From the NCBI GenBank assembly GCA_963772445.1, contig CAVYXK010000014.1, forward strand, positions 248,001 to 312,000: DNA of 64,000 nucleotides. Direction: 5' to 3'. This document shows positions 18,587-27,640 of the stretch, piece by piece (the stretch's first letter is position 1; the number at the start of each line of letters is the position of its first letter). The position numbers were made by a program, and so were the translations under genes. The notes under the pieces were generated by a model. That model saw only the letters and a program-made list of their open reading frames with translations, had not been told where the DNA came from and searched no databases. Origin of the DNA: CAVYXK01 sp963772445 (GTDB lineage Bacteria > Pseudomonadota > Alphaproteobacteria > Acetobacterales > Acetobacteraceae).

Positions 18587-19699
18587 TCAGGCGAGCGCCG
18601 GTTCGCGGGCGAGCCGCGTGCCCGTTGTGGCATCGAACAGATGCACCGCGGTTGCCGGGAAGGCCAGCCGGATGATCTCGCCGGGGATGGCCTCGTGGCG
18701 ACCGGGGAGCCGCGCCTGCAGACGGTGCGCGGTCGGAACAACACGGCCGGTGAGCACCGTATCGGCACCGAGATATTCGCTGTGCTCCACCGCGAGCATT
18801 AGCATCGGGTCGAACGTGCCGGTTCTGGCGACAACCAGCGCTTCCGGACGCAAGCCGGCGATCAGCTCCGCGCGGCCGGCCGGAGCGATCACGGGGTCCT
18901 CGGTACCCGCGATCACCATGCCGCGGCTGCTGCGGGCGAGCGGCAGCAGGTTCATCGGCGGCGAGCCGATGAACCCGGCAACATACGTGGTGGCCGGCCG
19001 GTCATAGACATCAGCCGGCGGCGCCGCCTGTTCCAGCCGGCCGGCGCGCAACAGCACAACCTGGTCGGCCATGCTCATCGCCTCGATCTGGTCGTGCGTG
19101 ACATAGATCATGGTCAGGCCGAGACGGCGCTGCAGGGCGACGATCTCCCGCCGCATCTCGGCTCGGAGCTGGGCATCGAGGTTCGACAGCGGCTCGTCCA
19201 TCAGGCAGACCGGCGCCTGCGCCACGATGGCGCGGCCAAGGGCGACGCGCTGTTGCTGGCCGCCGGAAATTTGGCCCGGCTTGCGCGACAAGAGCGGACG
19301 GATGCCGAGCAGATCGACCGCATGCGCGAGCCGGCGGTCGCGCTCGGCGCGTGGCACGCCGCGGGCCTTGAGGCCGAACAGGATGTTTTCGGCGACGTTC
19401 AGATGTGGGAACAGCGCGTAGGACTGAAACACCATGGCCACGCCGCGGGCAGATGGCGGTAGCGCCGTCACGTCCCGCTCTCCGATGCGGATGCATCCGG
19501 CGGAGGGCTGTTCGAGCCCGGCGATCAATCGCAGGCAGGTGGTCTTGCCGCAGCCCGACCCGCCGAGCAGTACAGTAAAGCGTCCGCCGGGCACGGTGAT
19601 GCTGAGGTCGTCCAGCACGGCCGTCTGCCCGAACGACTTGGTCAGACGCTCGATGCCGAGCGCCGGGCCAGAGGGGGCGGGACGGCGGGTATCCAACAT
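18587..19699 (-). CDS. ABC transporter ATPase, UgpC/MalK-like
   Basis: A 370-aa CUT1-type ATPase: Walker A GGSGCGKTT (46-54), a Q-loop at VFQSYALFPH, signature ISGGQQQ (144-150), Walker B VCLMDEP (164-170) and switch His in VTHDQIEAMSMAD, followed by a C-terminal MOP/TOBE regulatory domain of about 120 residues. Together with the binding protein and two permeases it makes a complete importer of the sn-glycerol-3-phosphate/maltose class. It is the first gene of the operon; 24 bp separate it from the binding protein. Confidence 0.93.
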   Translation of the reverse strand: MLDTRRPAPSGPALGIERLTKSFGQTAVLDDLSITVPGGRFTVLLGGSGCGKTTCLRLIAGLEQPSAGCIRIGERDVTALPPSARGVAMVFQSYALFPHLNVAENILFGLKARGVPRAERDRRLAHAVDLLGIRPLLSRKPGQISGGQQQRVALGRAIVAQAPVCLMDEPLSNLDAQLRAEMRREIVALQRRLGLTMIYVTHDQIEAMSMADQVVLLRAGRLEQAAPPADVYDRPATTYVAGFIGSPPMNLLPLARSSRGMVIAGTEDPVIAPAGRAELIAGLRPEALVVARTGTFDPMLMLAVEHSEYLGADTVLTGRVVPTAHRLQARLPGRHEAIPGEIIRLAFPATAVHLFDATTGTRLAREPALA

Positions 19700-19825
19700 G
19701 GCGGGGAGAAACCTCAGGGCCGCGCGGCGTGGTGTGAAAGTGGCGTGAACACTACGCCGTCGTGCCGAACGGCGCGAGCGGCTTGACCGCCCTCGGGGCG
19801 GCGTTTAACAGACCCGGTCCCGGAT

Positions 19826-19900
19826 GGGTGCGTAGCTCAGCGGGAGAGCACCGTCTTCACACGGCGGGGGTCACAGGTTCAATCCCTGTCGCACCCACCA
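19826..19900 (+). tRNA. tRNA-Val (anticodon CAC), integration target
   Basis: A 75-nt cloverleaf with CCA encoded: acceptor GGGTGCG/CGCACCC, D arm GCTC...GAGC, anticodon stem CCGTC/GGCGG with loop TTCACAC, and T arm ACAGG-TTCAATC-CCTGT. The loop places CAC at 34-36, so it reads GUG valine codons. Its last 46 nt, from the 3' side of the anticodon stem to the CCA, are duplicated at 42740-42785, where an integrase gene lies. The copy here remains a complete, functional-looking tRNA. Confidence 0.95.
19855..19900 (+). repeat. Left attachment repeat (attL core, within tRNA-Val)
   Basis: A 46-bp segment identical to 42740-42785, spanning the tRNA anticodon loop to the CCA end. The bases on both sides differ between the copies (T versus C before, GG versus TG after), which sets the limits of the identity block. 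Confidence 0.92.
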
Positions 19901-19980
19901 GGAATTTCCAAGCAAACTCAGTGACTTGCAGCATCGGTTCGTTCGATGGCCGCGACCACGATAGTGGTCAATCCTGCCCT

Positions 19981-19999
19981 GTAGCGCAGATGTAGCGCA
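19981..19999 (+). promoter_or_regulatory. Candidate integrase arm-type sites, left end
   Basis: Two GTAGCGCA octamers (19981-19988 and 19992-19999) lie 11 bp apart, about 80 bp inside the left att repeat. The same paired arrangement with the same spacing and orientation occurs next to the integrase start at the other end. Their role as integrase or excisionase binding sites is inferred from position. Confidence 0.6.
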
Positions 20000-20668
20000 A
20001 AATCGCCCTAACCGGGCACTTCGGCCGAGCGCTGGCGCCGTCGGCTGACCAGACCGTACAAACCCAGGCTGTAACGCGCCTCGGAGACCGCCGCACGACC
20101 TGTGCCCTTGCTTCCGAGAACTGCGTCACGATCGACGGCCGGCAGTCGCTCACTGCCCGATTCGCGACGAAGGCTGGTTCCGACAATGGCGCGCGGTGGA
20201 CCTGGATTTAAGCCGGTCATGGGGGTGGCGGGGGTGGCCAACTGACCATGGCCGGGGTGGTCGGGCGGGCACGTTAGCTATGCCGCGAAGACGAGCAGCA
20301 TGTCCGGGGAACCGTTCCACTGTCGCCCGTCGCCGAAGCGCGCAGCCACCACCTGCCACCCCGGCTTGTCGGATACGGTCGTGCCAGAAATTGTCTAGCG
20401 GTGCCCTGCATAATGATTATCGATATCGTGCATATCCGGAATAGTTATGTACCAGGCTCGTCCCAGCTATGTGCGACGCGCATCACGTTTTCGCTAGCAG
20501 CCGCCCCACGTCGCCACACATAAGTCGGCGCCGCGGCGAACTCGGCTCGCGGACTATCCGATAAACGTTGCGCCCGCGCTCGGCAGCAAAGCTGCCGCGG
20601 AAATTCTTTGATTACCAATGCCTGCTTCGGCGTCGGAGCGACCGGCGTCAAGGGGGAGGACCCGGCTC
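20000..20668. other. Left-end region of the island without a supported gene
   Basis: No frame in this stretch looks like a protein. A short G-rich run lies near 20220-20275, and the composition falls in GC from about 20400. It probably holds the promoter of the protease gene. Confidence 0.5.
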
Positions 20669-21676
20669 TTGAACCTCAAAACACTGGTACTGATGGCTGG
20701 CGTTTCGCTTGCCGCCGTATCCGCCGCACGGGCACAGACGACTGTCCAGCAATACCCGATAGGGCGGATACAATTTATTGAAACCAGGTCCCCCGCTGGG
20801 AATCAGGATTGCTCCATCGTCCTGCGTGCGAGCGACGGTAGTTCTTTTAGACTGGGAGGAGATGATGGCGGCCGGAAGCTGATAGAGTTCAAACGACCAG
20901 GTCGGAAATGGCCGCCCGCCGTCAATCTATCGGTTTCGATCGACATATCGGACTCCCCTTACTGGGGTCTCGGGCGGTTTTCCTACACCTTCCCGATGAC
21001 CTCGCGTTACAGCGGCGGCGAGGCACTCCTGGCTGTGGAGCGGCCCGCGCCGAGCACTTCCGCCATGGATGATTTCGAGTCCAAACTGCACGACGGTGAC
21101 ACGCTGACCGTCACCGACGGTTACGCGACTTCGACGTTCTCATTATCGCCGTTGAGCGACATTGCCGTTGCACTTTCGGGCTTGGGGCGCTGTGTTGACC
21201 GGATTGTGGGCGAAAGGCTCGCCAAGTCCGGCGGGCTGGTGCCGGCTGGCGATGGGGATGCGGCACAACCGAATTATCGGCAGCCGGCTACCACCGAAGT
21301 ACCGCTGCGGCGGGACCGCTACGGCACATTCACTCTTCTGGCAACACTTAACGGCACAACGATTCTCCCTCTCACCCTCGACACCGGCGCCAGCAACGTG
21401 ACGATCCCTGAGAACATCGCCACCGAGCTGATGCGCAACGGCTCGCTTACACCAGCAGATTATGTGGGCGACGCTGTCAGCACCCTGGCAGACGGAAGCA
21501 AGAGCCGTGACACCCTCTATACGCTGCGTTCCATCACCGTCGGCGGTCGAACGGTGACCGATGTCACGTGTTCGGTCGGAGACGAGGGAAGCTCACTCCT
21601 GCTCGGCCAGTCCTTCCTGCAAAAATTCGCATCCTGGTCGATCGACAATGTCCGGGGCGTTCTCGTACTCAAATGA
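20669..21676 (+). CDS. Exported retropepsin-like aspartic protease (clan AA)
   Basis: A 335-aa protein with a signal peptide (MNLKTLVLMAGVSLAAVSAARA when started at TTG 20669, which has GGGGGAGGA eight bases upstream). The C-terminal third is a retropepsin-like domain: the active-site triplet sits in LPLTLDTGASNVTIP, followed by a flap-like YTLRSITVGG and a closing SLLLGQSFLQKF. Such single-domain proteases act as homodimers outside the cytoplasm. The first 200 residues are not recognised. Its stop overlaps the next start as ATGA, so expression is coupled to a small HTH gene, which is unusual for an exported protease. Confidence 0.8.
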   Translation: MNLKTLVLMAGVSLAAVSAARAQTTVQQYPIGRIQFIETRSPAGNQDCSIVLRASDGSSFRLGGDDGGRKLIEFKRPGRKWPPAVNLSVSIDISDSPYWGLGRFSYTFPMTSRYSGGEALLAVERPAPSTSAMDDFESKLHDGDTLTVTDGYATSTFSLSPLSDIAVALSGLGRCVDRIVGERLAKSGGLVPAGDGDAAQPNYRQPATTEVPLRRDRYGTFTLLATLNGTTILPLTLDTGASNVTIPENIATELMRNGSLTPADYVGDAVSTLADGSKSRDTLYTLRSITVGGRTVTDVTCSVGDEGSSLLLGQSFLQKFASWSIDNVRGVLVLK

Positions 21677-21921
21677 CTGCCGAAGAATTCAACGCCACCC
21701 TGGCCGCGATCGGCTGGTCGCAGAACGTGCTGGCTTCGAGGCTTGGCCTGAGCAGTGATCGGGCAGTGCGCCGCTGGGCGTCGGGACAGAACCCGATCCC
21801 GCCGCGCATCGCCGCGTGGCTCACCAAGGTGGTCCGCACGCTGGAGGATGTGCCGCCGCCCGCGGACTGGCAGTCGGGCGGTGGGCAAAGAGGGACAAGC
21901 CCCGGTCAACAAGCCGAGTAG
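21673..21921 (+). CDS. Small helix-turn-helix protein (82 aa), copy A
   Basis: An 82-aa helical protein beginning MTAEEFNATLAAIGWSQNVL, with an XRE/Cro-like helix-turn-helix across residues 5-45 (LGLSSDRAVRRWASGQNPIP) and a PPPADW tail. It is clearly related to the equally long protein at 23453-23701: both share the F-x-L-x-LG-SQ-x-LA start, the WA-x-G-x-IPP core and the PPP-x-W end. Translation is coupled to the protease by an ATGA overlap. A DNA-binding regulator role is inferred from the fold. Confidence 0.75.
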   Translation: MTAEEFNATLAAIGWSQNVLASRLGLSSDRAVRRWASGQNPIPPRIAAWLTKVVRTLEDVPPPADWQSGGGQRGTSPGQQAE

Positions 21922-21987
21922 CTGACCGCTACATCATCCACGAGGTTACCGACCATGCTGAAGCACGTCGAAGGGTGCCGGCCCACA

Positions 21988-22356
21988 ATGCAGCGTAACT
22001 GCATGATGGTGCTTGGTCTGTCGGCACTTATCGCAGGTTGCGCCACCTCTACCGGAATTCTGCCGGCAGGCCCGGACACCTACACCATCTCCGAGCACTA
22101 TGCGCCGGTACGCGGGGGCGCAGAGAGCGCGGAACGGGCAGCTTTGATCGAGTCCAACCAGTTTTGTGAACAACGCGGCAGAAAATTCCTGCCGATCAAC
22201 ATGGGCCAGGCACCCGGCGTGCCGATCGAGACGAACCTTTATGGGCCAACCGGTTACGCGGTCGTATTCCGGTGCCTCCTGCCGGACGATCCTGAGCTGC
22301 AACGTCCTCGCTTCGAGCAAGCGCCTAACCTAGTAATAGAGCAACGCAACGAGTGA
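21988..22356 (+). CDS. Predicted lipoprotein of unknown function
   Basis: The N-terminus MQRNCMMVLGLSALIAGC ends in a lipobox (LIAGC), so the mature protein would be lipid-anchored through that cysteine. The remaining 105 residues contain SAERAALIESNQFCEQRGRK and a final strand-rich part; no known domain is recognised. An in-frame upstream ATG at 21955 would lengthen the n-region unnaturally; 21988 is preferred. It follows the small HTH gene by 66 bp in the same direction. Confidence 0.65.
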   Translation: MQRNCMMVLGLSALIAGCATSTGILPAGPDTYTISEHYAPVRGGAESAERAALIESNQFCEQRGRKFLPINMGQAPGVPIETNLYGPTGYAVVFRCLLPDDPELQRPRFEQAPNLVIEQRNE

Positions 22357-22396
22357 AGCTGCTGACTGGTGCCGCAACGACAAGGAACCCAGACTT

Positions 22397-22786
22397 ATGA
22401 AAAAACTACTATTGGCCGGCGCCATTGCGCTGGTCTCTACCGTCTCTCCGCCGTCGCCTGGACATGCACAGAGTTGTCCCGGTTATGGTTATCCCGGCTA
22501 CCCGGGGACGCAAACTCCGCCGCCGGGTACACCTTGCCCTTACCAACAGAAGCAAAACGCGATCATCGAAGCGTATCAGCAAGAATGCGACGCGATCCTA
22601 GACCTCTACCGTCGCGGACAGATCTCCGAGGTGGAGATGGACCAACGTCTGGATGAGGCCTACGACCGCGAAAACCGTCGCAGCGACCTGCTTGAGCGTA
22701 TGAACGGCATAGGCGGCGCACCGCCGCCGGGCATGGCCTGCATCACCAACACCTGGGGCGACACGATCACTACCGATTGCTTTTAA
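22397..22786 (+). CDS. Small exported protein, proline/tyrosine-rich N-terminus
   Basis: A 129-aa protein with a clear signal peptide (MKKLLLAGAIALVSTVSPPS to GHA-Q). After it comes a short GYGYPGYPG-type segment, a charged helical centre (QQKQNAIIEAYQQECDAILD) and a C-terminal part with paired cysteines. The helical middle resembles short periplasmic proteins that form coiled coils. Function unknown. An AAGGAA site lies upstream of ATG 22397. Confidence 0.65.
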   Translation: MKKLLLAGAIALVSTVSPPSPGHAQSCPGYGYPGYPGTQTPPPGTPCPYQQKQNAIIEAYQQECDAILDLYRRGQISEVEMDQRLDEAYDRENRRSDLLERMNGIGGAPPPGMACITNTWGDTITTDCF

Positions 22787-23057
22787 TTCCGTCGTCAAGG
22801 AGAAACAAATTTATGAACCTCACCAAGCCATGCAGGCGATGCGCGCATCCATACGGCGGAACGCTTCGATCTGTGCCGACGGGACGATACCGGACTAATG
22901 TAATGTTTCATGCGTCGAAGGTCGCGAATGATCCGGAGTAAGAGGGCTTTTCTGGCTAGCATGCATGCACGCCGTCGATATTGATAATGCAAAAACGTGA
23001 CTAACCACAGGGCCAGCCTTTCGCGTAGCTACAAGGCATCCGAGGCAACCAAGCCCG

Positions 23058-23369
23058 GTGACCAAGAGGCAAAACCCGATGGGCGAAGTTGTTCTCTTTG
23101 ATGCTGGGTCCAGACGGCCGCTACCCGAGCATCAGCAAACACAGCAGATACCCTACGAGACCTATGTCGCCTACCAGCAGGCAGAGGCAGCGTTCAGGGC
23201 GCTCTATTTCGGCAGCCCGCTCGATGTGGAGAGCGTTGCGAACCGTGCTTCCGCCCAGATTGTGCAACAGCACTGGCCGACGGTGGAGCAACTGGCAGAG
23301 ACGTTGCTTCGCGAGAAGTCGCTGAGCCGCGGGCAGGTGCTTAGGCTGATGCTGCACGCCAGTCTTTGA
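23058..23369 (+). CDS. Hypothetical protein
   Basis: A 103-aa soluble protein, probably starting at GTG 23058 or ATG 23079. The sequence includes YETYVAYQQAEAAFRALYF and ends in a helical LLREKSLSRGQVLRLMLHASL. It has no recognised domain. It sits in the left cargo block of the island before the second small HTH gene. Confidence 0.5.
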   Translation: MTKRQNPMGEVVLFDAGSRRPLPEHQQTQQIPYETYVAYQQAEAAFRALYFGSPLDVESVANRASAQIVQQHWPTVEQLAETLLREKSLSRGQVLRLMLHASL

Positions 23370-23452
23370 TGTAGCAGTGGGTGCCGAAGGGTGATTTGCG
23401 ACGCAGGCAAACGCAGTGGCGCTGCGCGCCACGCGTCCCGGATCGTGGCGCC

Positions 23453-23701
23453 ATGAGCCCCACCCGCTTTCGCGAATGCCTCGACTTCCTCGGCCTGTCG
23501 CAGCGGGGGCTTGCGCCTATCCTAGGGTGCTCCGACCGGTTACCGCGATCATGGGCGACGGGCCGCGAGGCGATCCCGCCCGAGGTCGCAGATTGGCTCG
23601 AAGCCTGGGTCGCGATCCGGCTGGCGCATCCCGATCCGCCGCCGCCTGAGAACTGGCGCCGAAGGCGGCCAGATCACCCTAAGTCCATCAACTCGGACTA
23701 A
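23453..23701 (+). CDS. Small helix-turn-helix protein (82 aa), copy B
   Basis: An 82-aa protein with the same design as the one at 21673: MSPTRFRECLDFLGLSQRGL, a helix-turn-helix ending in WATGREAIPPEVADWLEAW, and a PPPPENW tail. The two are diverged paralogues, not a recent copy. The gene ends seven bases before the CTAG target duplication of the first IS copy, so its terminator region is disrupted. A regulatory role is inferred. Confidence 0.72.
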   Translation: MSPTRFRECLDFLGLSQRGLAPILGCSDRLPRSWATGREAIPPEVADWLEAWVAIRLAHPDPPPPENWRRRRPDHPKSINSD

Positions 23702-23711
23702 TCTGTCCTAG

Positions 23712-25765
23712 CCTGGATTTCCACGGAGCCGAGCCCGCCTAACGGTGGGCAAGTCAAGCAATTCTAAAGACTCGCTTTTTTGCGTGATTTGTTATGCATG
23801 ATGGTGCGCTGATAGCCCATTTGTAAGTTGTCTTCTCCTTGCCAAAGGAAGACTGCCAGGATTCCGCCTCGCCATCGGTTGATGCAAAAATGCAGCACTA
23901 TAGCCCTTCTCTGGCAGGCGCAGGGGTTGTCACGTCTTTCTCGCTTGACACTATATATGGGGTTAGACACCGTGCACAAGTGGCTATCAGAGCACCATAT
24001 GACCTAACAAAGTGCCGCCGCTTCTTCGTCCGGCCGGCGACCCCACGGCAGCGCCAATACGAGGCATTGCGCGCCTATTTCTTCGAAGGCATTGGCTCTG
24101 ACGCGGCGGCGCGACGGTTCGGCTACTCACCGGGCGCATTCCGGGTGCTCTGCCACGCCTTTCGTCGCGGCGAACTGCCAGACTTCTTCGCCGTCGTCCG
24201 ACCGGGTCGGCGTGAGCAGCCCAGAAAGGGCCGTGCCCATGACCAGATCGTGGCGCTGCGCAAACGCAATTACTCAGTCTACGAGATCAGTCAGGCGCTT
24301 TCCGAACGGGGAATGCCACTCAGTGCGACTGCGGTACGCGAGGTCCTCGCCGCGGAAGGGTTCGCACCGCTGCCGCGGCGGCTCGACGAGGAGCGTCCGG
24401 CCGTAGCCGGGCCCAGCACCGAGGCAGTCGCCAACATCCGCAGCTTCACGCTCACGCCGCGCGAGTTCACGACACGGGTCGGGGGGCTGTTCCTGTTCAT
24501 CGCCGAACTGGTGCGTTTGAACACCGACACCCTGGCGCTCGGCGCCAAACTCCCCGGCTCGCGCATGATCCCGGCCGCGCATGCTTTGCGCGCCTCGCTG
24601 GCTCTGAAGCTATGGGCCATTGAGCGGAAGAGCCATATCATGGCGCTGGTTGCCGACGAAGGCCTGGCGCTGTTCTGCGGGCTCAACGTCATGCCGAAGA
24701 GGAGCTTCCTGTCGGAGTATTCCTCACGGATCACCCCGCAGAACGTCTCGCGGTTGCTCGCTCTGTGGCACGAACGGTTGGCCGGAGAGGCGCTCTTCAG
24801 CGGGGAGTCGATCAACCTCGATTTCCACTCCGTGCCCTATTTCGGCGAACACCCGGTGGTCGAAACCCACTATCTGCCGAGGCGCAGTCGCCGTCAGCCC
24901 AGCATCCTCACGTTCCTCGCCCAGGACGCCGACAGTCAGGTGTTCTGCTACTCGAACGCCGACATTCGCAAGGGTGAGGAGGCCGAGGAAATCTTCCGTT
25001 TCATCGAGTTCTGGAAGCGTCAGCATGGCAAAGTGCCGCAGCACCTCGTATTCGATTCCAAACTCACGACTTACGAAGGGCTCGACCGGCTGGATGCCGC
25101 CGGGATCACCTTTATGACGCTGCGCCGGCGCTCCAAAGGCCTGCTGGCCGAAGTCTATGAGCTGGCAGCATCGGCGTGGCGCACCATCACGCTCAACCTG
25201 CCCAGTCGCAAATATCGCACACCCCAAGTCTTCGAGCAGAAGGTCTGCCTTCGCGAACGCACCTACCGACAACTGTTCATCAAGGATCTCGGCCACGATG
25301 AACCCACTATCCTTGTCACCAACGACAGGCATGCCAGCGCCCGCAACCTCATCACTCGCTATGCCAAGCGCATGCTGATCGAAAATGCGCTCGCCGATGC
25401 CGTACGCTTCTTCCACATCGACGCGCTCTCCTCTTCAGTCGGCTTCAAGGTTGATTTCGACATGGCGCTCCTCGTCCTCGCCAGCGCCCTCTACCGGTTG
25501 ATGGCCCGACGCATGCGAGGCTACGATGATGCCCAAGCCCGCCGTATCTTCCGCGATTTGATCGACATGCCGGCAAACGTCGCCATCGCCACTGACGAGG
25601 TCACAGTGCGCTTCCACCGTCGCGCCCATCTTCCAATCGTACTCGCCTCCGGACTCATCGACCAACCCGTCCTGGTGCCATGGTGGCAAGGCCGTTCGCT
25701 CCGCCTGATCCACTAGCATGTGAAACCTGTCGTGTTAGGCGATTTCCGGTCCGTGGAAATCCAGG
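23712..25765 (+). mobile_element. 2,054-bp insertion sequence, copy 1
   Basis: The element runs between CTAG at 23708-23711 and CTAG at 25766-25769. Its ends are inverted repeats: CCTGGATTTCCACGGA on the left and the reverse complement on the right, perfect for about 15 bp and then imperfect to a shared CGCCTAAC. Copies of the same element lie at 37165-39218 and, inverted, 57215-59269. The 4-bp duplication is proved by the copy in the primase gene. Confidence 0.92.
23839..25716 (+). CDS. DDE transposase of the 2.05-kb IS (copy 1)
   Basis: About 600 aa. The N-terminal third has a helix-turn-helix (ALRAYFFEGIGSDAAARRFG), and the second domain has candidate catalytic residues Asp in INLDFHS, Asp in LVFDSKLTTY and Glu in RMLIENALAD. 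This is an RNase-H-fold DDE transposase of the broad IS4-like group; the ISfinder family is not assigned here. The start is unclear: copy 2 can begin upstream at 37247, but copy 1 has TAA at 23824-23826 in that extension, so ATG 23890 or a nearby start is more likely than the TTG at 23839. Confidence 0.85.
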   Translation: MPKEDCQDSASPSVDAKMQHYSPSLAGAGVVTSFSLDTIYGVRHRAQVAIRAPYDLTKCRRFFVRPATPRQRQYEALRAYFFEGIGSDAAARRFGYSPGAFRVLCHAFRRGELPDFFAVVRPGRREQPRKGRAHDQIVALRKRNYSVYEISQALSERGMPLSATAVREVLAAEGFAPLPRRLDEERPAVAGPSTEAVANIRSFTLTPREFTTRVGGLFLFIAELVRLNTDTLALGAKLPGSRMIPAAHALRASLALKLWAIERKSHIMALVADEGLALFCGLNVMPKRSFLSEYSSRITPQNVSRLLALWHERLAGEALFSGESINLDFHSVPYFGEHPVVETHYLPRRSRRQPSILTFLAQDADSQVFCYSNADIRKGEEAEEIFRFIEFWKRQHGKVPQHLVFDSKLTTYEGLDRLDAAGITFMTLRRRSKGLLAEVYELAASAWRTITLNLPSRKYRTPQVFEQKVCLRERTYRQLFIKDLGHDEPTILVTNDRHASARNLITRYAKRMLIENALADAVRFFHIDALSSSVGFKVDFDMALLVLASALYRLMARRMRGYDDAQARRIFRDLIDMPANVAIATDEVTVRFHRRAHLPIVLASGLIDQPVLVPWWQGRSLRLIH

Positions 25766-25815
25766 CTAGCGCCGCCCGTTGACGGAATCGACACCAACCT
25801 GCCCAATCTTGGGAA

Positions 25816-26202
25816 ATGGCTACAACCTCCATGGCGAGCAAGGAAATGCAAACTCGATTTGTCCGAACCGGCCAACCCGATTGGCCATATCCCGTTTGCC
25901 GACGCTCAGTCGGGCTCGATGCAGGGTCCTCGCAACACAAGTTTCCAAAAGCTCATGACGCCAAGGAAGCTTACAGACTTGTTCGGGAGTGCCGGATGAC
26001 CACAATGATCTTCGCGCTGATCCTGAACTACTTCCGCGCCAGGAAGCAGCTCTCCAGCGGTGTGGTCGAGGGTCTGAACAACAAGGCCAAACTGACCATG
26101 CGAAAATCCTACGGGTTCCGTACCTTCCACGTCACCGAAATCGCCTTGTATCATGCACTTGGTAAGCTGCCGGAACCCAACGTCGCCCACAGATTCTTCT
26201 GA
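25816..26202 (+). pseudogene. C-terminal remnant of an ISL3-type transposase
   Basis: The last 65 residues read LILNYFRARKQLSSGVVEG, then LNNKAKLTMRKSYGFRTF, ending LGKLPEPNVAHRFF and a stop at 26202. This is the characteristic ISL3-family C-terminus. About 300 upstream residues, including the first two catalytic aspartates, are missing; sequence before about 25990 is not homologous. The scrap is bounded by IS copy 1 on the left and a minus-strand transposon on the right, which probably destroyed it. Confidence 0.7.
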
Positions 26203-27586
26203 CGAGGCCCATTTTATTGGTGTCCTGTCGTTCGATGACGAATTTCGCGAAGGTGTTGCTCGGGGTGGCATTCAAGAGAAATTCCGGCAGGCTCTGGCGC
26301 AGGGCATTGGCCACGACCAGCTCCGAGGGCGGGATGCCGGGCCGAATGGTTCGCAGCCAGGAGCCGAAGGAATTCCAGACGGCCTGAGGGAAGGCGACGG
26401 CCAGATACTGAAGCAGTCCCTGGCAGACGACACCCGCCTGGATGAAGACGTGGTAGGCGTGGAGCTTGCGTTTGACGGCGTTGCGGTATTCCAGCGACTC
26501 ACGATGGAGATGTTGATTGCCACTGCGGCGGCGCAGCGGCTTCATGTCGGACATCCAGAAATGGTAGGTAAACGAACCGATCAGCCGCACCGCCTGCTTG
26601 AACGTGTGCTCGATCTTGAAGCGCAGACCGTACAGGCGAATGATCTCGATAGCCTCCAAAGAGGTGTCGGTGCACATCAGGAGGCACGAGCCTCTTACTG
26701 GATGAATCACCGCCACGAAGCGCACGAGTTGACCGGCCGGGCGCCACAGCAGGTCGCGGACCCGATACTGGATGGTCACCTGGTGCTCGCCGTAGACGGG
26801 ACTTTCGGCCTGTTGGAAGCCCTTGGGGTCTTCCAGCAGGGATCTGAGCTTGACCTTGCTGCCATAGACTCTGGGCCGGCCTCTCTTCCGCGGGCCACGC
26901 TGCTGGTGGGCGGTGTAGGCGACGGCGTTGGACTTCACCCGCGTGACCAGGTGGTTGTTCTCCTCGAGCAGGCCGGTGACGATCTTGCGCGCGGCATAGT
27001 AGGCGTCGGCGACGAAGTAGAAGGGTTCTGCGATGGCGACGATCCCGAGGAGCGCAAGCATCTTGTCGAGCAGGGTGCGGCGATCGCGATTGGACCACAC
27101 CAACCCTTCGTGGATTCGCATGGCGAGCGGCACGGCGAAGACGCTGGCTGCGGCCTGAACGAGCACGCTCACAGCCTGGAGGGAATGTCCCATGATGAAT
27201 TCGGGCTTGGTGTTCGACTCGGACTGCTGATGCAGGAGTTTGACCGCCGGCATCTTGCGCCCGCGCTTTGGGATCTTGATGCCGTCGCCGACCACGATAC
27301 ACCTTCCGTTGATGCGCAGCGGCTGCGGGAATAGCCGCAGCACCACCTGGGTCCACAGCGCCGCGAGCCGATCGAGCTTCACGGCGGGGCTGTGAAAGTG
27401 ATCGACGAGCTTGTTGTAGAAGCGAGCCTCGAGCTTCAGCGCCCGCACGAGGCTGGTTACGCCCAGCAGTTCCGTCCGCACCGTGAAGCCTGCCACGGCG
27501 GTGGCGAACCACAGGAAGGTGCGCAGACGCGAGAACGCCGGACGCAGCAGCCAAATCGCATTCCACCAGGGCATCCACAGCGGCAT
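26132..27586 (-). CDS. DDE transposase (IS4-like superfamily)
   Basis: A 484-aa transposase started at ATG 27586 behind GAGAGGGCCC. Candidate catalytic residues are Asp in VVGDGIKIPKRGRK, Asp in FVADAYYAARK and Glu in LRFKIEHTFKQA. Its last 25 codons read through the antisense of the ISL3 scrap (from about 26210), so the natural C-terminus and right element end were probably replaced at the junction. It is divergent from the DUF6788 gene, with 54 bp between starts. No perfect terminal repeats were found by eye. Confidence 0.8.
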   Translation of the reverse strand: MPLWMPWWNAIWLLRPAFSRLRTFLWFATAVAGFTVRTELLGVTSLVRALKLEARFYNKLVDHFHSPAVKLDRLAALWTQVVLRLFPQPLRINGRCIVVGDGIKIPKRGRKMPAVKLLHQQSESNTKPEFIMGHSLQAVSVLVQAAASVFAVPLAMRIHEGLVWSNRDRRTLLDKMLALLGIVAIAEPFYFVADAYYAARKIVTGLLEENNHLVTRVKSNAVAYTAHQQRGPRKRGRPRVYGSKVKLRSLLEDPKGFQQAESPVYGEHQVTIQYRVRDLLWRPAGQLVRFVAVIHPVRGSCLLMCTDTSLEAIEIIRLYGLRFKIEHTFKQAVRLIGSFTYHFWMSDMKPLRRRSGNQHLHRESLEYRNAVKRKLHAYHVFIQAGVVCQGLLQYLAVAFPQAVWNSFGSWLRTIRPGIPPSELVVANALRQSLPEFLLNATPSNTFAKFVIERQDTNKMGLVRRICGRRWVPAAYQVHDTRRFR

Positions 27587-27640
27587 CGGGCCCTCTCGAT
27601 TTCTGTTGCCAGCATAGTATAGCACTGGTATGCTAAACCT

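Noticed and set aside
23764..23979. 71-codon reverse frame conserved in all three IS copies
   Set aside because: It is conserved only because the IS is conserved; it overlaps the inverted-repeat side and the transposase 5' end and has no recognisable motif or ribosome site.
23935..23990. TTGACA-TATATAT promoter inside the IS
   Set aside because: The boxes are not at promoter spacing, so I do not call a promoter.
26153..27334. 393-codon forward frame
   Set aside because: Antisense shadow of the IS4-like transposase; composition follows the reverse gene.
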